A DNA stretch of 64,000 nt. Origin: GAS368 sp965227745. Its GTDB lineage: Bacteria; Verrucomicrobiota; Verrucomicrobiia; Opitutales; Opitutaceae. The notes under the pieces were generated by a model. That model saw only the letters and a list, made by a program, of their open reading frames with translations. It made no database searches and had not been told where the DNA came from. The stretch is taken from assembly GCA_965227745.1 (NCBI GenBank), contig OZ245769.1, positions 5,828,001-5,892,000 on the forward strand. The letters run 5' to 3'. The translations under genes and the position numbers were made by a program. Each line of letters starts with the position of its first letter. The first letter of the stretch is position 1. Below, one piece after another: positions 41,165 to 49,939 of the stretch.

Positions 41165-42319
41165 ATGCGCTACAAAGTTCTCACCGTGGACGATTCCAAG
41201 ACCGTCCGCATCATCGTGAAGAAGGCGTTCAAGACCTTTGACTGCGAAATCCTCGAGGCTGGCAACGGCGTTGAGGGCCTAGCCATCGCGGCCAAGGAAG
41301 TCCCCGACCTCATCCTCCTCGATGTGACCATGCCCGTGATGGATGGCGTCGAGATGCTCACCAAACTCAAGTCCGATCCGGCGCTCAAGGCCATTCCCGT
41401 GGTAATGCTCACGGCGGAAGGCGGTCGCGACAACGTCCTCAAGATCGCGAAGATCGGCGTCCGCGATTACCTCGTGAAACCCTTCAAGGAGGAAGTTCTT
41501 ATCGAGAAGTGCGGTCGCGTCATTGATCTCAAGCCGCTGAGCGATGCGCCAGCGAAGACCAAATCCATTTTCGATCCCGCCGATATTCTCGTCGTCGAGG
41601 ACAAGCCGGCCATCGTGCAGCAGATCCAAGAGGGCCTGAAGCACACCCCCTGGAAAGTCCGTGGCGTCAGCACCCAGGGCGAGGCCATCGATGCCTGCGC
41701 CAAGGCCGCGCCCGATGTCGTCATCGTGAGTCTGTCGCTCCCCGAGGAGTCGGCCTTTACGCTCTTCCGCCTCATCCGCACGAACATCAAGACGAAGTAC
41801 ACGCCGGTCTTTGCGCTCGTGGTCAAGACCGAGACTTCGCAGCAGCAGCAGGCGCAGACGCTCGGCTTTACCTCGATCGTCACGAAGCCGATCGACACCG
41901 CCGATCTCGAGACCAAGGTGGCCAAGGCCCTCAATCTCGACGCCTCCCAGCGCTACTACGCGCTTGAGCAGGATACGCTCGTGATGCGCCTGCCGGAGAA
42001 TTGTTCGCCCGCCGTGATCGCCGAGGCGGCGATTTATATGAAGCCCAAGTTCACCGAGGCCGTGGACTCCGGTTTCAACAAGGTCGTCATCGATATTCAC
42101 ACGCTCCGCACGTTCCACATGGGCGTGATCAAACTCCTCTTTCAGGCCATGCAGACCTGTCGCGATCTCGGGCTCCAATTTGCCCTGGTCGGCAATCCGC
42201 AGGTCATCGCCGAGTGCAAGGGCTTTGAAGATACGCGTGGCTGGACTTTCTACGACTCGCTCGAAGAGGCCAAGACCGGCCTCAGCCGCGCCACGCCGCA
42301 ACTCGCGGCGGTGAGCTGA
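41165..42319 (+). CDS. Two-receiver protein with a STAS-like C-terminal domain
   Basis: The 384 residues have three parts. Receiver 1 (1-125) is intact: LTVDDSKTVR, DLILLDVTMPVMDG and DYLVKPFKEE, close to CheY. Receiver 2 (about 135-260) has lost the key aspartate (DVVIVSLSLPEES). The C-terminal part (about 262-375: TLVMRLPENCSPAVIAEAAIYMKPKF, KVVIDIHTLRTFHMGVIKLLFQAMQTCRDLGLQFALVG) has the fold pattern of a STAS or anti-sigma-antagonist domain. Such domains bind partner proteins. It follows cheX and may switch a protein partner in response to CheA phosphorylation; the output is unknown. A strong terminator follows. Confidence 0.85.
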   Translation: MRYKVLTVDDSKTVRIIVKKAFKTFDCEILEAGNGVEGLAIAAKEVPDLILLDVTMPVMDGVEMLTKLKSDPALKAIPVVMLTAEGGRDNVLKIAKIGVRDYLVKPFKEEVLIEKCGRVIDLKPLSDAPAKTKSIFDPADILVVEDKPAIVQQIQEGLKHTPWKVRGVSTQGEAIDACAKAAPDVVIVSLSLPEESAFTLFRLIRTNIKTKYTPVFALVVKTETSQQQQAQTLGFTSIVTKPIDTADLETKVAKALNLDASQRYYALEQDTLVMRLPENCSPAVIAEAAIYMKPKFTEAVDSGFNKVVIDIHTLRTFHMGVIKLLFQAMQTCRDLGLQFALVGNPQVIAECKGFEDTRGWTFYDSLEEAKTGLSRATPQLAAVS

Positions 42320-42357
42320 GTTCCAATAACTTGTCAGGGGTGTGTAGGCTAGAACTG

Positions 42358-42401
42358 GCGGGCGGTGCGCTTTGTGGGCGCGCCGCCCGCTCTTTGTTTT
42401 T
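42358..42401 (+). terminator. Rho-independent terminator
   Basis: A 13-bp stem (GCGGGCGGTGCGC / GCGCGCCGCCCGC, one G-T pair) followed by TCTTTGTTTTT. It ends the cheX unit. Confidence 0.9.
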
Positions 42402-42492
42402 ACGCGCGCGAAGTCGTGATTCGCGGATCGGCACGGCGAGTTTGAGATTTTAGGGGGACTGGCCCGGCCGTCCGATTATCTCTGCCGGTGCC

Positions 42493-42540
42493 TGCGCAAA
42501 TTCTGCGCACGCGCGCCCTGTTTTGCGCAAAGACTGCGCA
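42493..42540 (+). promoter_or_regulatory. Two 17-bp palindromic activator sites
   Basis: TGCGCAAATTCTGCGCA (42493-42509) and TGCGCAAAGACTGCGCA (42524-42540) share the format TGCGCA-N5-TGCGCA. Their centres are 31 bp apart, close to three helical turns, so bound dimers would face the same side. They lie about 70-110 bp upstream of the expected sigma-54 transcript start, the usual place for NtrC-type enhancer sites. Confidence 0.75.
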
Positions 42541-42583
42541 GGCCTATTGTAAGAATGCGTTGATTATCAGTATATTATGCTGG

Positions 42584-42600
42584 TGGCACAGTTGGTGCAA
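42584..42600 (+). promoter_or_regulatory. Sigma-54 promoter of the secretion operon
   Basis: TGGCACAGTTGGTGCAA has GG at 42585-42586 and GC at 42597-42598, exactly N10 apart, matching TGGCAC-N5-TTGCA except for one base. The start codon of the first gene is 20 bp downstream. Confidence 0.75.
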
Positions 42601-42619
42601 TTAAGTAGGTCGCCACCCC

Positions 42620-43285
42620 ATGAATACCAATTCGCCCATCACCTCTGCTCGTCGTCGTCTCGCCCGCAACGTGTCTGTTGTCTGCGCCTTTGGCGCTCTC
42701 GCGGTGTCCGTATTTGCCCAGGCCCCCGTTGATCCGAATGCTGCTCCCAATGCTAACGGTGGCGGGCGCCGCAATCGCGACCAAGCCGGCAATCCGAACG
42801 GTGGCAACGGCGGCGGACGTGGGAATTTCGATCCCGCCCAGATGCAGGAGCGTATGATGACTGCGATGCGCGAGCGCATGGGCGTCACCGATGATGCCGA
42901 GTGGGCCCTGATTTCTGAGCGCGTTACGAAGGTTACCGAAGCCCGCATGGCCGCAGGCGGCGGCGGTGGTGGTGGTGGTGCCCTCGGCATGATGATGGGC
43001 CGGGGCGGCCCTGGCGGAGCAGGTGGTGGCGGTGGGCAGGGCGGTGGTGGCGGCAACAACGCCGGTGGCCGGGGCGGTCGCCAAGGTGGCACCCCTGAAA
43101 TGGCCTCCCTCCGCGCTGCGCTCGAAGACAAGCTCCCCGAAGCCGAGATCAAGTCCCGCCTCGCCCGCCTCCGCGAGGTGCGCAAGGAAAACGAAGCCAA
43201 GCTCACGAAAGCCCAAGAGGACTTGCGCGCCGTGCTCACCGTGCCGCAGGAAGCCATGTTGGTCATGGCCGGTTTGCTCCCCTGA
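42620..43285 (+). CDS. Exported Gly-rich protein, first gene of the secretion operon
   Basis: The 221 residues begin with a signal peptide (VVCAFGALAVSVFAQ). Two long Gly/Asn/Arg-rich stretches (about 50-70 and 112-155) are separated by a helical segment (MQERMMTAMRERMGVTDDAEWALISERVTKVTEARM). The last 70 residues are helical (LRAALEDKLPEAEIKSRLARLREVRKENEAKLTKAQEDL..LTVPQEAMLVMAGLLP), reminiscent of the Spy/CpxP-type helical proteins. It starts right after the sigma-54 promoter and is 18 bp before gspE. It may be a substrate or accessory of the secretion system; function unknown. Confidence 0.8.
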   Translation: MNTNSPITSARRRLARNVSVVCAFGALAVSVFAQAPVDPNAAPNANGGGRRNRDQAGNPNGGNGGGRGNFDPAQMQERMMTAMRERMGVTDDAEWALISERVTKVTEARMAAGGGGGGGGALGMMMGRGGPGGAGGGGGQGGGGGNNAGGRGGRQGGTPEMASLRAALEDKLPEAEIKSRLARLREVRKENEAKLTKAQEDLRAVLTVPQEAMLVMAGLLP

Positions 43286-43303
43286 TTTTTTGATTCCCCC
43301 CTC

Positions 43304-45073
43304 GTGCTGACTGAACCCATTCCCACTGGTGGTGCCAATGGCGCCATGCCCGAGCTGCTTGGCCGCATGATCGCGGGCAAGCAACTGACCTCTACTGACG
43401 CCCGCGGCTTCCTCGCGCAGCACACCGGCTCCGAGGCGTTGACCGAGGAGCGAGTGCTGCGCTGGCTCGCCAAGGAGTATGGCGTGGGTTACGCATCACT
43501 CGACGAACTCGAGCCGGACAAGCAGGTGCTGTCGCTCTTCCCGGCGCGCCTGCTGCTCCGCGACGAGCTGCTGCCGCTGCGCCGCGTCGATAATCAAATC
43601 GAGATCGCCACCAGCCGCCTCTTCGCCACGCAGGGTCTCGATGGGCTCAAGGCCCTCACCGGCCTGCGCATCCGCCCGGTCCTCGCGCCTTCGGAAATCA
43701 TCCAGCGCGAGATGAAGAAGCGTCTCGGTGTCGGTGCCGATACGATCGACACGCTTAACGACGAGGCCGGCCTGCAGGTCATCGACGAAAACGCCGAGGG
43801 AAATAACAACCTCGACGAAGCCGCTGAGGACGCGACGATCATCCGTTTCGTCAACCAAGTCCTCAAGGATGCGATCGAGCTCCGCGCGTCCGACGTGCAC
43901 CTTGAGCCCTTCGAGGACGAGCTGCGCATCCGTTACCGCATCGACGGTATTCTCCAGGAGGTGCCCGTACCCGCGCAGATCAAGCGCTTCCAGCCTGCCA
44001 TTGTCGCGCGCGTTAAGATTCTCTCGCACCTGAACATCGCCGAAAAGCGCCTCCCGCAGGACGGTCGTATCAAGGTCCGGATCGAGGATGCCGACGTCGA
44101 TATCCGCGTTTCCATCATCCCGATGCTCCACGGCGAGGCCGTGGTCATGCGTCTCCTCCGCCAGAATTCCAAGCTCCGCGGCGCGCGCGATCTCGGCATG
44201 GGCGAGCGCGAGATTTCCTGCCTCGAGCGCGTGCTCGAGCTGCCGCACGGCATCGTGCTCGTCACCGGCCCGACAGGTTCCGGCAAGACCTCCACGCTCT
44301 ACACCGCGCTCAACGAGATCAACGACTCCGAGCGCAAGATCATCACCATCGAGGATCCGGTCGAGTACCAGCTCAAGGGCGTGAACCAGATTCAGGTCTC
44401 GGAAAAGTCCGGCCTCACCTTTGCCAAGGGCCTCCGCTCCATTCTCCGTCACGACCCCGACGTCGTGCTCATCGGTGAAATCCGCGACCAGGAAACCGCG
44501 CAGATCGCCGTGCAGGCGTCGCTCACGGGTCACTTGGTCTTCTCCACGCTGCACACGAATGATGCTGCCGGCGCGCTCACTCGTCTCGTCGATATGGGCG
44601 TCGAGCCCTACCTCGTCGCATCTTCCCTCGAGGCCGTGCTCGCGCAACGTCTCGTGCGTCTCCTCTGCCCGCACTGCAAGCAGGTGGACAGCAGTTCAGA
44701 ATCGCGCGTGTACCGCAACAAGCTCGGAATCAAGCCCACGGCTACGGTCTATAAGGCCGTCGGTTGCCGCGAGTGCCGCCAGACCGGCTACCACGGTCGT
44801 CGCGCGATTTTCGAGTGGATGGATTCGAGCAGCGAGATCCGCGCGCTCATCCTGAAAAATGGCTCGACCGATCTTATTCGTGAATCCGCGCGCCGGGCCG
44901 GGATGAAAACGCTTTCTGAAGACGGCCGCCGTCTGGTGGAAGAGGGCATCACGACCATCGAGGAAATCTTGAGCGTCACGACGGTCCACGAGATGGAGTC
45001 CGACACCAAGCCGAATGGGCACGCGCCGGCGGCCAAAGAGGCCGAGGTGTCGCTGCCCCGCTCGTTAATCTAA
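43304..45073 (+). CDS. gspE: Type II secretion ATPase GspE
   Basis: The frame opens with GTG at 43304 and encodes 589 residues. The N-terminal N1E-type domain (LLGRMIAGKQLTSTDARGFLAQ) is followed by the ATPase core with Walker A GPTGSGKTSTLY (about 322-333), the Asp box, the Walker B GEIRDQETAQIA, and the His box. A zinc motif is present near 455-500 (CPHCKQ and CRECRQTGYHGR), as in GspE/PilB. It powers pseudopilus assembly at the inner membrane. It is the second gene of the sigma-54 operon and is followed by gspF after 12 bp. Confidence 0.97.
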   Translation: MLTEPIPTGGANGAMPELLGRMIAGKQLTSTDARGFLAQHTGSEALTEERVLRWLAKEYGVGYASLDELEPDKQVLSLFPARLLLRDELLPLRRVDNQIEIATSRLFATQGLDGLKALTGLRIRPVLAPSEIIQREMKKRLGVGADTIDTLNDEAGLQVIDENAEGNNNLDEAAEDATIIRFVNQVLKDAIELRASDVHLEPFEDELRIRYRIDGILQEVPVPAQIKRFQPAIVARVKILSHLNIAEKRLPQDGRIKVRIEDADVDIRVSIIPMLHGEAVVMRLLRQNSKLRGARDLGMGEREISCLERVLELPHGIVLVTGPTGSGKTSTLYTALNEINDSERKIITIEDPVEYQLKGVNQIQVSEKSGLTFAKGLRSILRHDPDVVLIGEIRDQETAQIAVQASLTGHLVFSTLHTNDAAGALTRLVDMGVEPYLVASSLEAVLAQRLVRLLCPHCKQVDSSSESRVYRNKLGIKPTATVYKAVGCRECRQTGYHGRRAIFEWMDSSSEIRALILKNGSTDLIRESARRAGMKTLSEDGRRLVEEGITTIEEILSVTTVHEMESDTKPNGHAPAAKEAEVSLPRSLI

Positions 45074-45085
45074 GCCGCGCCCGCG

Positions 45086-46351
45086 ATGCCCCAATTTGCC
45101 TATAAGGCCATGCAGCACAACGGTGTGCTGACGGAAGGCGTTCTCGACGCGAGTAACCGCAGCGATGCGATGCGCCAGGTGGAAGGCCGCGGCCTCAAGC
45201 CGATCAAGCTTTCCGAATCCGCCGCGCCCGCCGGCAAGGCCCCGGCGGCCGCGAAGACGGCCAATGGCGCCCCCGCGCCCGGTGGCGGCTTTGCGCTCTC
45301 GTTCGGCAAGCCGAAGATCACGCCGCGCATGCTGGAGAATTTCACGCGCCTGCTATCCAGCTTGCTGGCGGCGGGCGTGCCGTTCAGCCGGGCGCTCGTG
45401 ATTTTGCACCGCGAGGCCGCCGAGCCCGTCGCCAAGGAAAAGTGGAAAGAGATTCACGATCTCGTGGTCGATGGGCTCCCGCTGTCCGAGGCGATGGCGC
45501 GGTCTCCCGATACCTTCCCGCGCGTTTATGTCGCGATGGTCGAGGCCGGTGAGGCCGGTGGCTTCCTCGATGTCGTGCTCGCGCAGATCGCCGATTTCCA
45601 GGCCCGCGAAAAAGACATTCAGGGCAAGGTCACTGCCGCGTTGATGTACCCCGCGATTTTGCTGTTTCTCGCGACAGGCGTGCTGGTGTTCCTCATGGTG
45701 TTTTTCATCCCGCGTTTCCAACTGGTGTTCGCCGGTTTCAACGCCGAGCTGCCGCTGCTCACGCAGATGATCATCGGCACGAGTCACGCCATCCGCAGTT
45801 ACGGGCTCTTCTTTCTTGTCGGCGGCGTCATCGCGTTCATTGCGCTGAAGAGCTGGTTCAAGTCCCCGGTGGGCCGCCGCAAGTGGGAGGGCTTCATCTT
45901 GCGCGCGCCGGTGGTCGGTCCGCTTCTCGCGCAGTTTGCGATGGCGCGCTTCACCCGCATGCTCGGCACGCTCCTCGGCGCCGGCGTCCCGCTGATCAGC
46001 GCGCTCAATGTCGCCCGCCGCTCCATCGGCAATCAAGTGCTCGTCGACGCCGTCTCGGAATCCATCGACCGCGTCAAGGAGGGCAAGCCCCTCGGCACCA
46101 GCCTCGCCAAAAATCGCACGCTCTTCCCCGGCGCCATCGTCGAGATGATCTCGGTCGCGGAGGAAAGCGGCAAGCTCGACGCCGAGTTGCTCCGCATCGC
46201 CAACGTCACCGAGGGCGACCTCGACCGTCAGTTGAAGAGTGCGGTGGCTCTCGCCGAGCCGCTCATGCTGTTCCTCATCGCGGCGCTCATCGGCACCATC
46301 TTCATCGGCATGGTTTACCCCATCTTCTCCCTGCAGGATCATATCAAATAA
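45086..46351 (+). CDS. gspF: Type II secretion inner-membrane platform protein GspF
   Basis: A 421-residue protein with a short cytoplasmic N-terminus (FAYKAMQHNGVLTEGVLDASNRSDAMRQVEGRGLKPI), a Pro/Ala-rich linker, and two GspF domains (LLSSLLAAGVPFSRALVILH and LLGAGVPLISALNVARRSIGN) separated by hydrophobic helices near 190-215 and 235-255 plus a C-terminal helix (MLFLIAALIGTIFIGMVYPIF). This is the usual GspF/PilC layout and length. It connects the ATPase GspE to pseudopilins. Confidence 0.96.
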   Translation: MPQFAYKAMQHNGVLTEGVLDASNRSDAMRQVEGRGLKPIKLSESAAPAGKAPAAAKTANGAPAPGGGFALSFGKPKITPRMLENFTRLLSSLLAAGVPFSRALVILHREAAEPVAKEKWKEIHDLVVDGLPLSEAMARSPDTFPRVYVAMVEAGEAGGFLDVVLAQIADFQAREKDIQGKVTAALMYPAILLFLATGVLVFLMVFFIPRFQLVFAGFNAELPLLTQMIIGTSHAIRSYGLFFLVGGVIAFIALKSWFKSPVGRRKWEGFILRAPVVGPLLAQFAMARFTRMLGTLLGAGVPLISALNVARRSIGNQVLVDAVSESIDRVKEGKPLGTSLAKNRTLFPGAIVEMISVAEESGKLDAELLRIANVTEGDLDRQLKSAVALAEPLMLFLIAALIGTIFIGMVYPIFSLQDHIK

Positions 46352-46370
46352 AACTCCCATTTCTTTACTC

Positions 46371-46814
46371 ATGAAATCGATCAAACGCTCCCGTTATTCC
46401 TCTCGGCGTGGTTTCACCCTCGTTGAACTTCTCCTGGTGCTCGTGATTCTCGGCATTCTCGCCGCGCTCGTGCTCCCGAAGTTTACCGGTCGTACCGAGC
46501 AGGCCCGCATCACCGCCGCGCAGACCCAGATCGCCACGTTCGGCACCGCGCTCGATGCCTTCGAGGTCGATACCGGCAGCTATCCGCGCGGTCAGGATGG
46601 CCTCATGCAGCTCATCGCTCAGCCTGCCGATGTCACCGGCTGGCGCGGGCCGTACCTCAAGAGCGACATCCCGCTCGATCCTTGGGGCCACGCATACATT
46701 TACGAATTCCCCGGCAAGGTGAACGCCTCCGGTTACGACATCCGTTCCGCCGGTCCCGACGGCCAGTCCGGTACGAATGACGACGTGGTGAATGCTACCA
46801 TCTCGGCAAAGTAA
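46371..46814 (+). CDS. gspG: Major pseudopilin GspG
   Basis: The 147-residue protein has a type IV pilin-like N-terminus (RRGFTLVELLLVLVILGILAALVLP) cleaved between Gly and Phe, with Glu at position +5. The C-terminal domain has the GspG signature TGSYPRGQDGLMQLIAQPADVTGWRGPYLKSDIPLDPWGHAYIY and a Ca-binding-type tail (SAGPDGQSGTNDD). It forms the pseudopilus. The annotated start is 19 bp after gspF. Confidence 0.96.
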   Translation: MKSIKRSRYSSRRGFTLVELLLVLVILGILAALVLPKFTGRTEQARITAAQTQIATFGTALDAFEVDTGSYPRGQDGLMQLIAQPADVTGWRGPYLKSDIPLDPWGHAYIYEFPGKVNASGYDIRSAGPDGQSGTNDDVVNATISAK

Positions 46815-47352
46815 CCATCGTCGCGCTTCGCGCCGCGCCTTCACGTTGATCGAGCTGATCTTCGTGATGCTGCTGCTCGCCATCGGCGCCGCCCTCGTGG
46901 CGCCGCACATGGGCTCGTTCTTCCGTGGCCGCATCCTCAATTCCGAGGCCCGTCGCATGCTCTCGCTCGTGCACCTCGGCCAGAGCCGAGCGGCCTCCGA
47001 GGGCGTGCCGGTGCTTTTGTGGATCGACGCCAAGAACTCCACCTACGGTTTGCGCACCCAGGCAGACTTCGTCCGCGAAGATCTCAAGGCCTCGGTCTTC
47101 ACCGCCGATCCCGCGGTGACGCTCGAGACGGGATTGATCGACGCGAGCACCCTCGGCACGTCCGAACTCGACGACGAGAAGCTCGGGATCAACGACGGCC
47201 TGCCCTATATCCGTTTCAATCCCGATGGTTTTTACGACGAGACCAGCGTCCGCAAAATCATCTTCCGCGCGGGCTCCGATGATCCGCTCGAGCTCGCGCA
47301 AACCGCCAACCGCCTCGGCTATGAAATTCGCCCCTACAACCCGGCGAACTAA
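46792..47352 (+). CDS. gspH: Minor pseudopilin, GspH-like
   Basis: A 186-residue pilin-like protein starting within the last 23 bases of gspG. The prepilin signal is RRAFTLIELIFVMLLLAIGAALVAP; the cleavage-site residue is Ala instead of Gly at -1, which is less usual. A Gly/Asp-rich body follows (RSRAASEGVPVLLWIDAKNSTYGLRTQ). Order in the operon and size fit GspH; the next genes fit I, J and K. Confidence 0.88.
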   Translation: MLPSRQSNHRRASRRAFTLIELIFVMLLLAIGAALVAPHMGSFFRGRILNSEARRMLSLVHLGQSRAASEGVPVLLWIDAKNSTYGLRTQADFVREDLKASVFTADPAVTLETGLIDASTLGTSELDDEKLGINDGLPYIRFNPDGFYDETSVRKIIFRAGSDDPLELAQTANRLGYEIRPYNPAN

Positions 47353-47764
47353 CGGCCTCCGCCGCAGCCGGCGCGCATTTACCCTCATTGAGGTGCTCGC
47401 GTCGTTGTTGCTCATGGCCATCGTCATTCCCGTCGCCATGCAGGGCGTGAGCACTGCGAGCCGGGCCGGCATTCTTGGCCAACGCAAGGCCGCCGCGATC
47501 CGCATCGCCGAGCGCATGCTCGACGAGATGATCATCACCGGGCAAACGACGCAGAACACCGCGAGCGGCACGATCGACGACGGCGACGCCTCTTATCTCT
47601 GGACGATGGAGACCACCACGTGGAGCGAAGACTCGATGACGCACATGACCGTCAAGGTCGTGTTCTCCATTCAGGGCACCGACTACGACGTCAGCGCCAG
47701 CACCCTCTTCGATCCCACTGCCGCTACACCCACGTCGGGTGCCGCGGCCACGGCCACGCAGTGA
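47321..47764 (+). CDS. gspI: Minor pseudopilin, GspI-like
   Basis: Read from the ATG at 47321, inside the end of gspH, this is a 147-residue protein with prepilin signal RRAFTLIEVLASLLLMAIVIPVAMQGV. The short C-terminal domain contains AERMLDEMIITGQ and a segment with alternating strands (YLWTMETTTWSEDSMTHMTVKVVFSIQG), typical of GspI. Alanine again stands before the Phe of the cleavage site. An upstream open frame exists but lies in the gspH coding region. Confidence 0.88.
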   Translation: MKFAPTTRRTNGLRRSRRAFTLIEVLASLLLMAIVIPVAMQGVSTASRAGILGQRKAAAIRIAERMLDEMIITGQTTQNTASGTIDDGDASYLWTMETTTWSEDSMTHMTVKVVFSIQGTDYDVSASTLFDPTAATPTSGAAATATQ

Positions 47765-48513
47765 AGACCCGCCACCCAACTCGCACCGGCTCAGCCCGCG
47801 GCTTTACGCTGCTGGAGCTGCTGCTTGCGACTGCGGTGGCGGCCATCGTGCTCCTCGTCATCAACGCGACGTTCTTCAGCGCGCTGCGCCTACACAATAC
47901 CACGCATGCCAAGATCGATCAGGATCTCGCGCTGCAGCGCGCCTTTGGCATTATCCGTCGCGATCTCGCGGGCGTAATGCTCCCGACGGCGAATCCGAAC
48001 GGTAATCTCGTCCTCGCCGGTCCTTTCCAAAACGCCGACATCACCATCGGCTCCAACGACCCTCAGGGTGACCGCATCACGCCTGATCTCTTCACGAATT
48101 CCGCGAAGATCGACGGCTGGACCAATTTCTCCGAGGTACAAAAGGTCGCCTACTTCCTCAGCCCCGCGAACGACGGCACTAACACCAAGAATCTCGTCCG
48201 CGCCATCACGCGTAACGTCCTCCCGACCGATGATCAGGGACCCGACGACCAGCAGGTGCTTCTCAGCGGTGTCTCGAGCGCCGAGGCGCTTTTCTTCGAC
48301 GGGCTCGATTGGTACCCTGATTGGGACTCGGTCACGACCTCCACGCTGCCCACCGCGATCAAGTTCCGCGTGTCGCTTGCGCGGCCCGGCACGGAGGGCG
48401 CTCTCGTCCCCGAGGCCGCAGGCTTCAACGAACTCCTCGTCCCGCTGCTCGTCACGACCACCACCAGCGCGCAAGCGACTGCGGATGCCGCTGCCGCCGC
48501 CGGCTCGCCATGA
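47761..48513 (+). CDS. gspJ: Minor pseudopilin, GspJ-like
   Basis: The frame starts with GTG at 47761 (overlap GTGA with gspI) and encodes 250 residues. The prepilin signal is ARGFTLLELLLATAVAAIVLLVINATFF. A larger beta-rich C-terminal domain (LQRAFGIIRRDLAGVMLP, VAYFLSPANDGTNTKNLVRAITRNVLP) agrees with GspJ in size and place. It overlaps gspK by four bases. Confidence 0.88.
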   Translation: MKTRHPTRTGSARGFTLLELLLATAVAAIVLLVINATFFSALRLHNTTHAKIDQDLALQRAFGIIRRDLAGVMLPTANPNGNLVLAGPFQNADITIGSNDPQGDRITPDLFTNSAKIDGWTNFSEVQKVAYFLSPANDGTNTKNLVRAITRNVLPTDDQGPDDQQVLLSGVSSAEALFFDGLDWYPDWDSVTTSTLPTAIKFRVSLARPGTEGALVPEAAGFNELLVPLLVTTTTSAQATADAAAAAGSP

Positions 48514-49937
48514 AGACGCGCCGCGCCAACTCTCGCCGGTCGCTGCGCTCCGAGCGCGGCTCGATCTTCATCATCGTGATGTGGACCTGCCTCGGCTTGG
48601 TCGCGCTCACGCTCTACTTTGCCAATTCGATGAGCTCGGAGTTGCGCGCCGCCGATAATCGCGTGACCGAGGCCGAGGCCCGCCAGGCCGTCGCCGGCGG
48701 CATTCGCTACGCCGCGTATGTTCTCAAGACGTACGGTGCCGCAGGCGCCCTGCCGAAGAACGAAGATTACCGCTCCGAGGCCCTGCCGGTGGGCGATGGG
48801 CAATTTTGGTTGATTGGTCGCGACTACGGGCTGACGGGTTCGTTGACGACGCCTTCGGTGACCGAGCCCTACTTCGGCTTGGTCGATGAGGCATCGAAGC
48901 TGAATATCAACACCGCCACGCGTCCGATGCTCATGCTCTTGCCCAACATGACGGACGAGCTGGCCGACGCCATCATGGCGTGGAAGCGCTCCGCGACGGC
49001 CCAGACTGCGGCCACCGGCAATGCCGATAGCGTCTACGCTTCGCTCACTCCTCCGCGCCGCAATAAGGGCGGTTCTTTCGAGTCGGTCGACGAGCTTCGT
49101 CTCGTCGATGGCGCGACCCTCGATCTCCTCATTGGCGAGGACACTAATCGCAATGGCGCGCTCGACGAAAACGAGGACGACGGTGAGCAGACCGCTCCGC
49201 GCGATAATCAGGACGGCCAGTTGCAGGCCGGCTACCTCGAGTACCTCACGGTCTACACCCGCCAGCCCAACACCAAGGCCGACGGGAGCCGCCGTTTCAG
49301 CGTACTGCTGACTCCAGGTAACAATCCTCAGGCCAACGCCCAGATGGCCCAACAATACGGCAACCAGCTTCGGGCACTCCTCCTCGGCAAAGGCATCGAG
49401 GGCCAGCGCGTAGCGCAGATTACTAATCGCTTCATCGGCAATCCAGCGCAGCTCCCCACGATCAACAGCGTCGCGTCCTTCATGGTGCAGAGCCAGATGA
49501 CCGCTGACGAATACGCGCTCATTCACGCCGATGTCACGCACGTTGCCACGGGCGGGTCCGTCGCCGGTCTCGTTAACGTCAACACCGCGAGCGCCACCGT
49601 CCTTGCCTGCATCCCCGGTATCGGCATCGACAACGCGTCCACGCTCGTGGCGTACCGCCAGAATCACCCCGAGGCCATGACGTCGTTTCAGTGGCTCACG
49701 CAGATCCTTCCTCCCGCCGCCATTCGTGCGGCCGGTCGGTTCATCACGGATCAGTCCTACCAGTTTACCGCGGATGTCGCGGCGGTCGGCCACTACGGCC
49801 GCGGTTATCACCGTGAGAAAGTCGTTTTTGATATGAGAACCAGCACCCCCCGAATCCTGTATCATCAGGACCTGACCTCCTACGGTTGGGCTCTTGGCTC
49901 CCAGGTTCGCCAAACCCTTAAAGGAGAAGCTCAGTAA
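48510..49937 (+). CDS. gspK: Minor pseudopilin, GspK-like
   Basis: The 475-residue protein is far larger than other pseudopilins, as GspK is. The N-terminus has RGSIFIIVMWTCLGLVALTLYFAN, followed by a helical domain (RAADNRVTEAEARQAVAGGIRYAAYVL) and two helix-hairpin-helix-like SAM parts (KLNINTATRPMLMLLPNMTDELADAIMAWK and VNVNTASATVLACIPGIGIDNASTLVAYRQ). Residues near 210 contain a calcium-loop-like DTNRNGALDENEDD. GspK caps the tip complex. The HhH pair is seen in other family members. Confidence 0.9.
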   Translation: MKTRRANSRRSLRSERGSIFIIVMWTCLGLVALTLYFANSMSSELRAADNRVTEAEARQAVAGGIRYAAYVLKTYGAAGALPKNEDYRSEALPVGDGQFWLIGRDYGLTGSLTTPSVTEPYFGLVDEASKLNINTATRPMLMLLPNMTDELADAIMAWKRSATAQTAATGNADSVYASLTPPRRNKGGSFESVDELRLVDGATLDLLIGEDTNRNGALDENEDDGEQTAPRDNQDGQLQAGYLEYLTVYTRQPNTKADGSRRFSVLLTPGNNPQANAQMAQQYGNQLRALLLGKGIEGQRVAQITNRFIGNPAQLPTINSVASFMVQSQMTADEYALIHADVTHVATGGSVAGLVNVNTASATVLACIPGIGIDNASTLVAYRQNHPEAMTSFQWLTQILPPAAIRAAGRFITDQSYQFTADVAAVGHYGRGYHREKVVFDMRTSTPRILYHQDLTSYGWALGSQVRQTLKGEAQ

Positions 49938-49939
49938 CC

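Noticed and set aside
42471..42478. TCCGATTA box before the secretion operon
   Set aside because: No -35 at the right distance and about 140 bp from the start; the sigma-54 promoter explains the start better.
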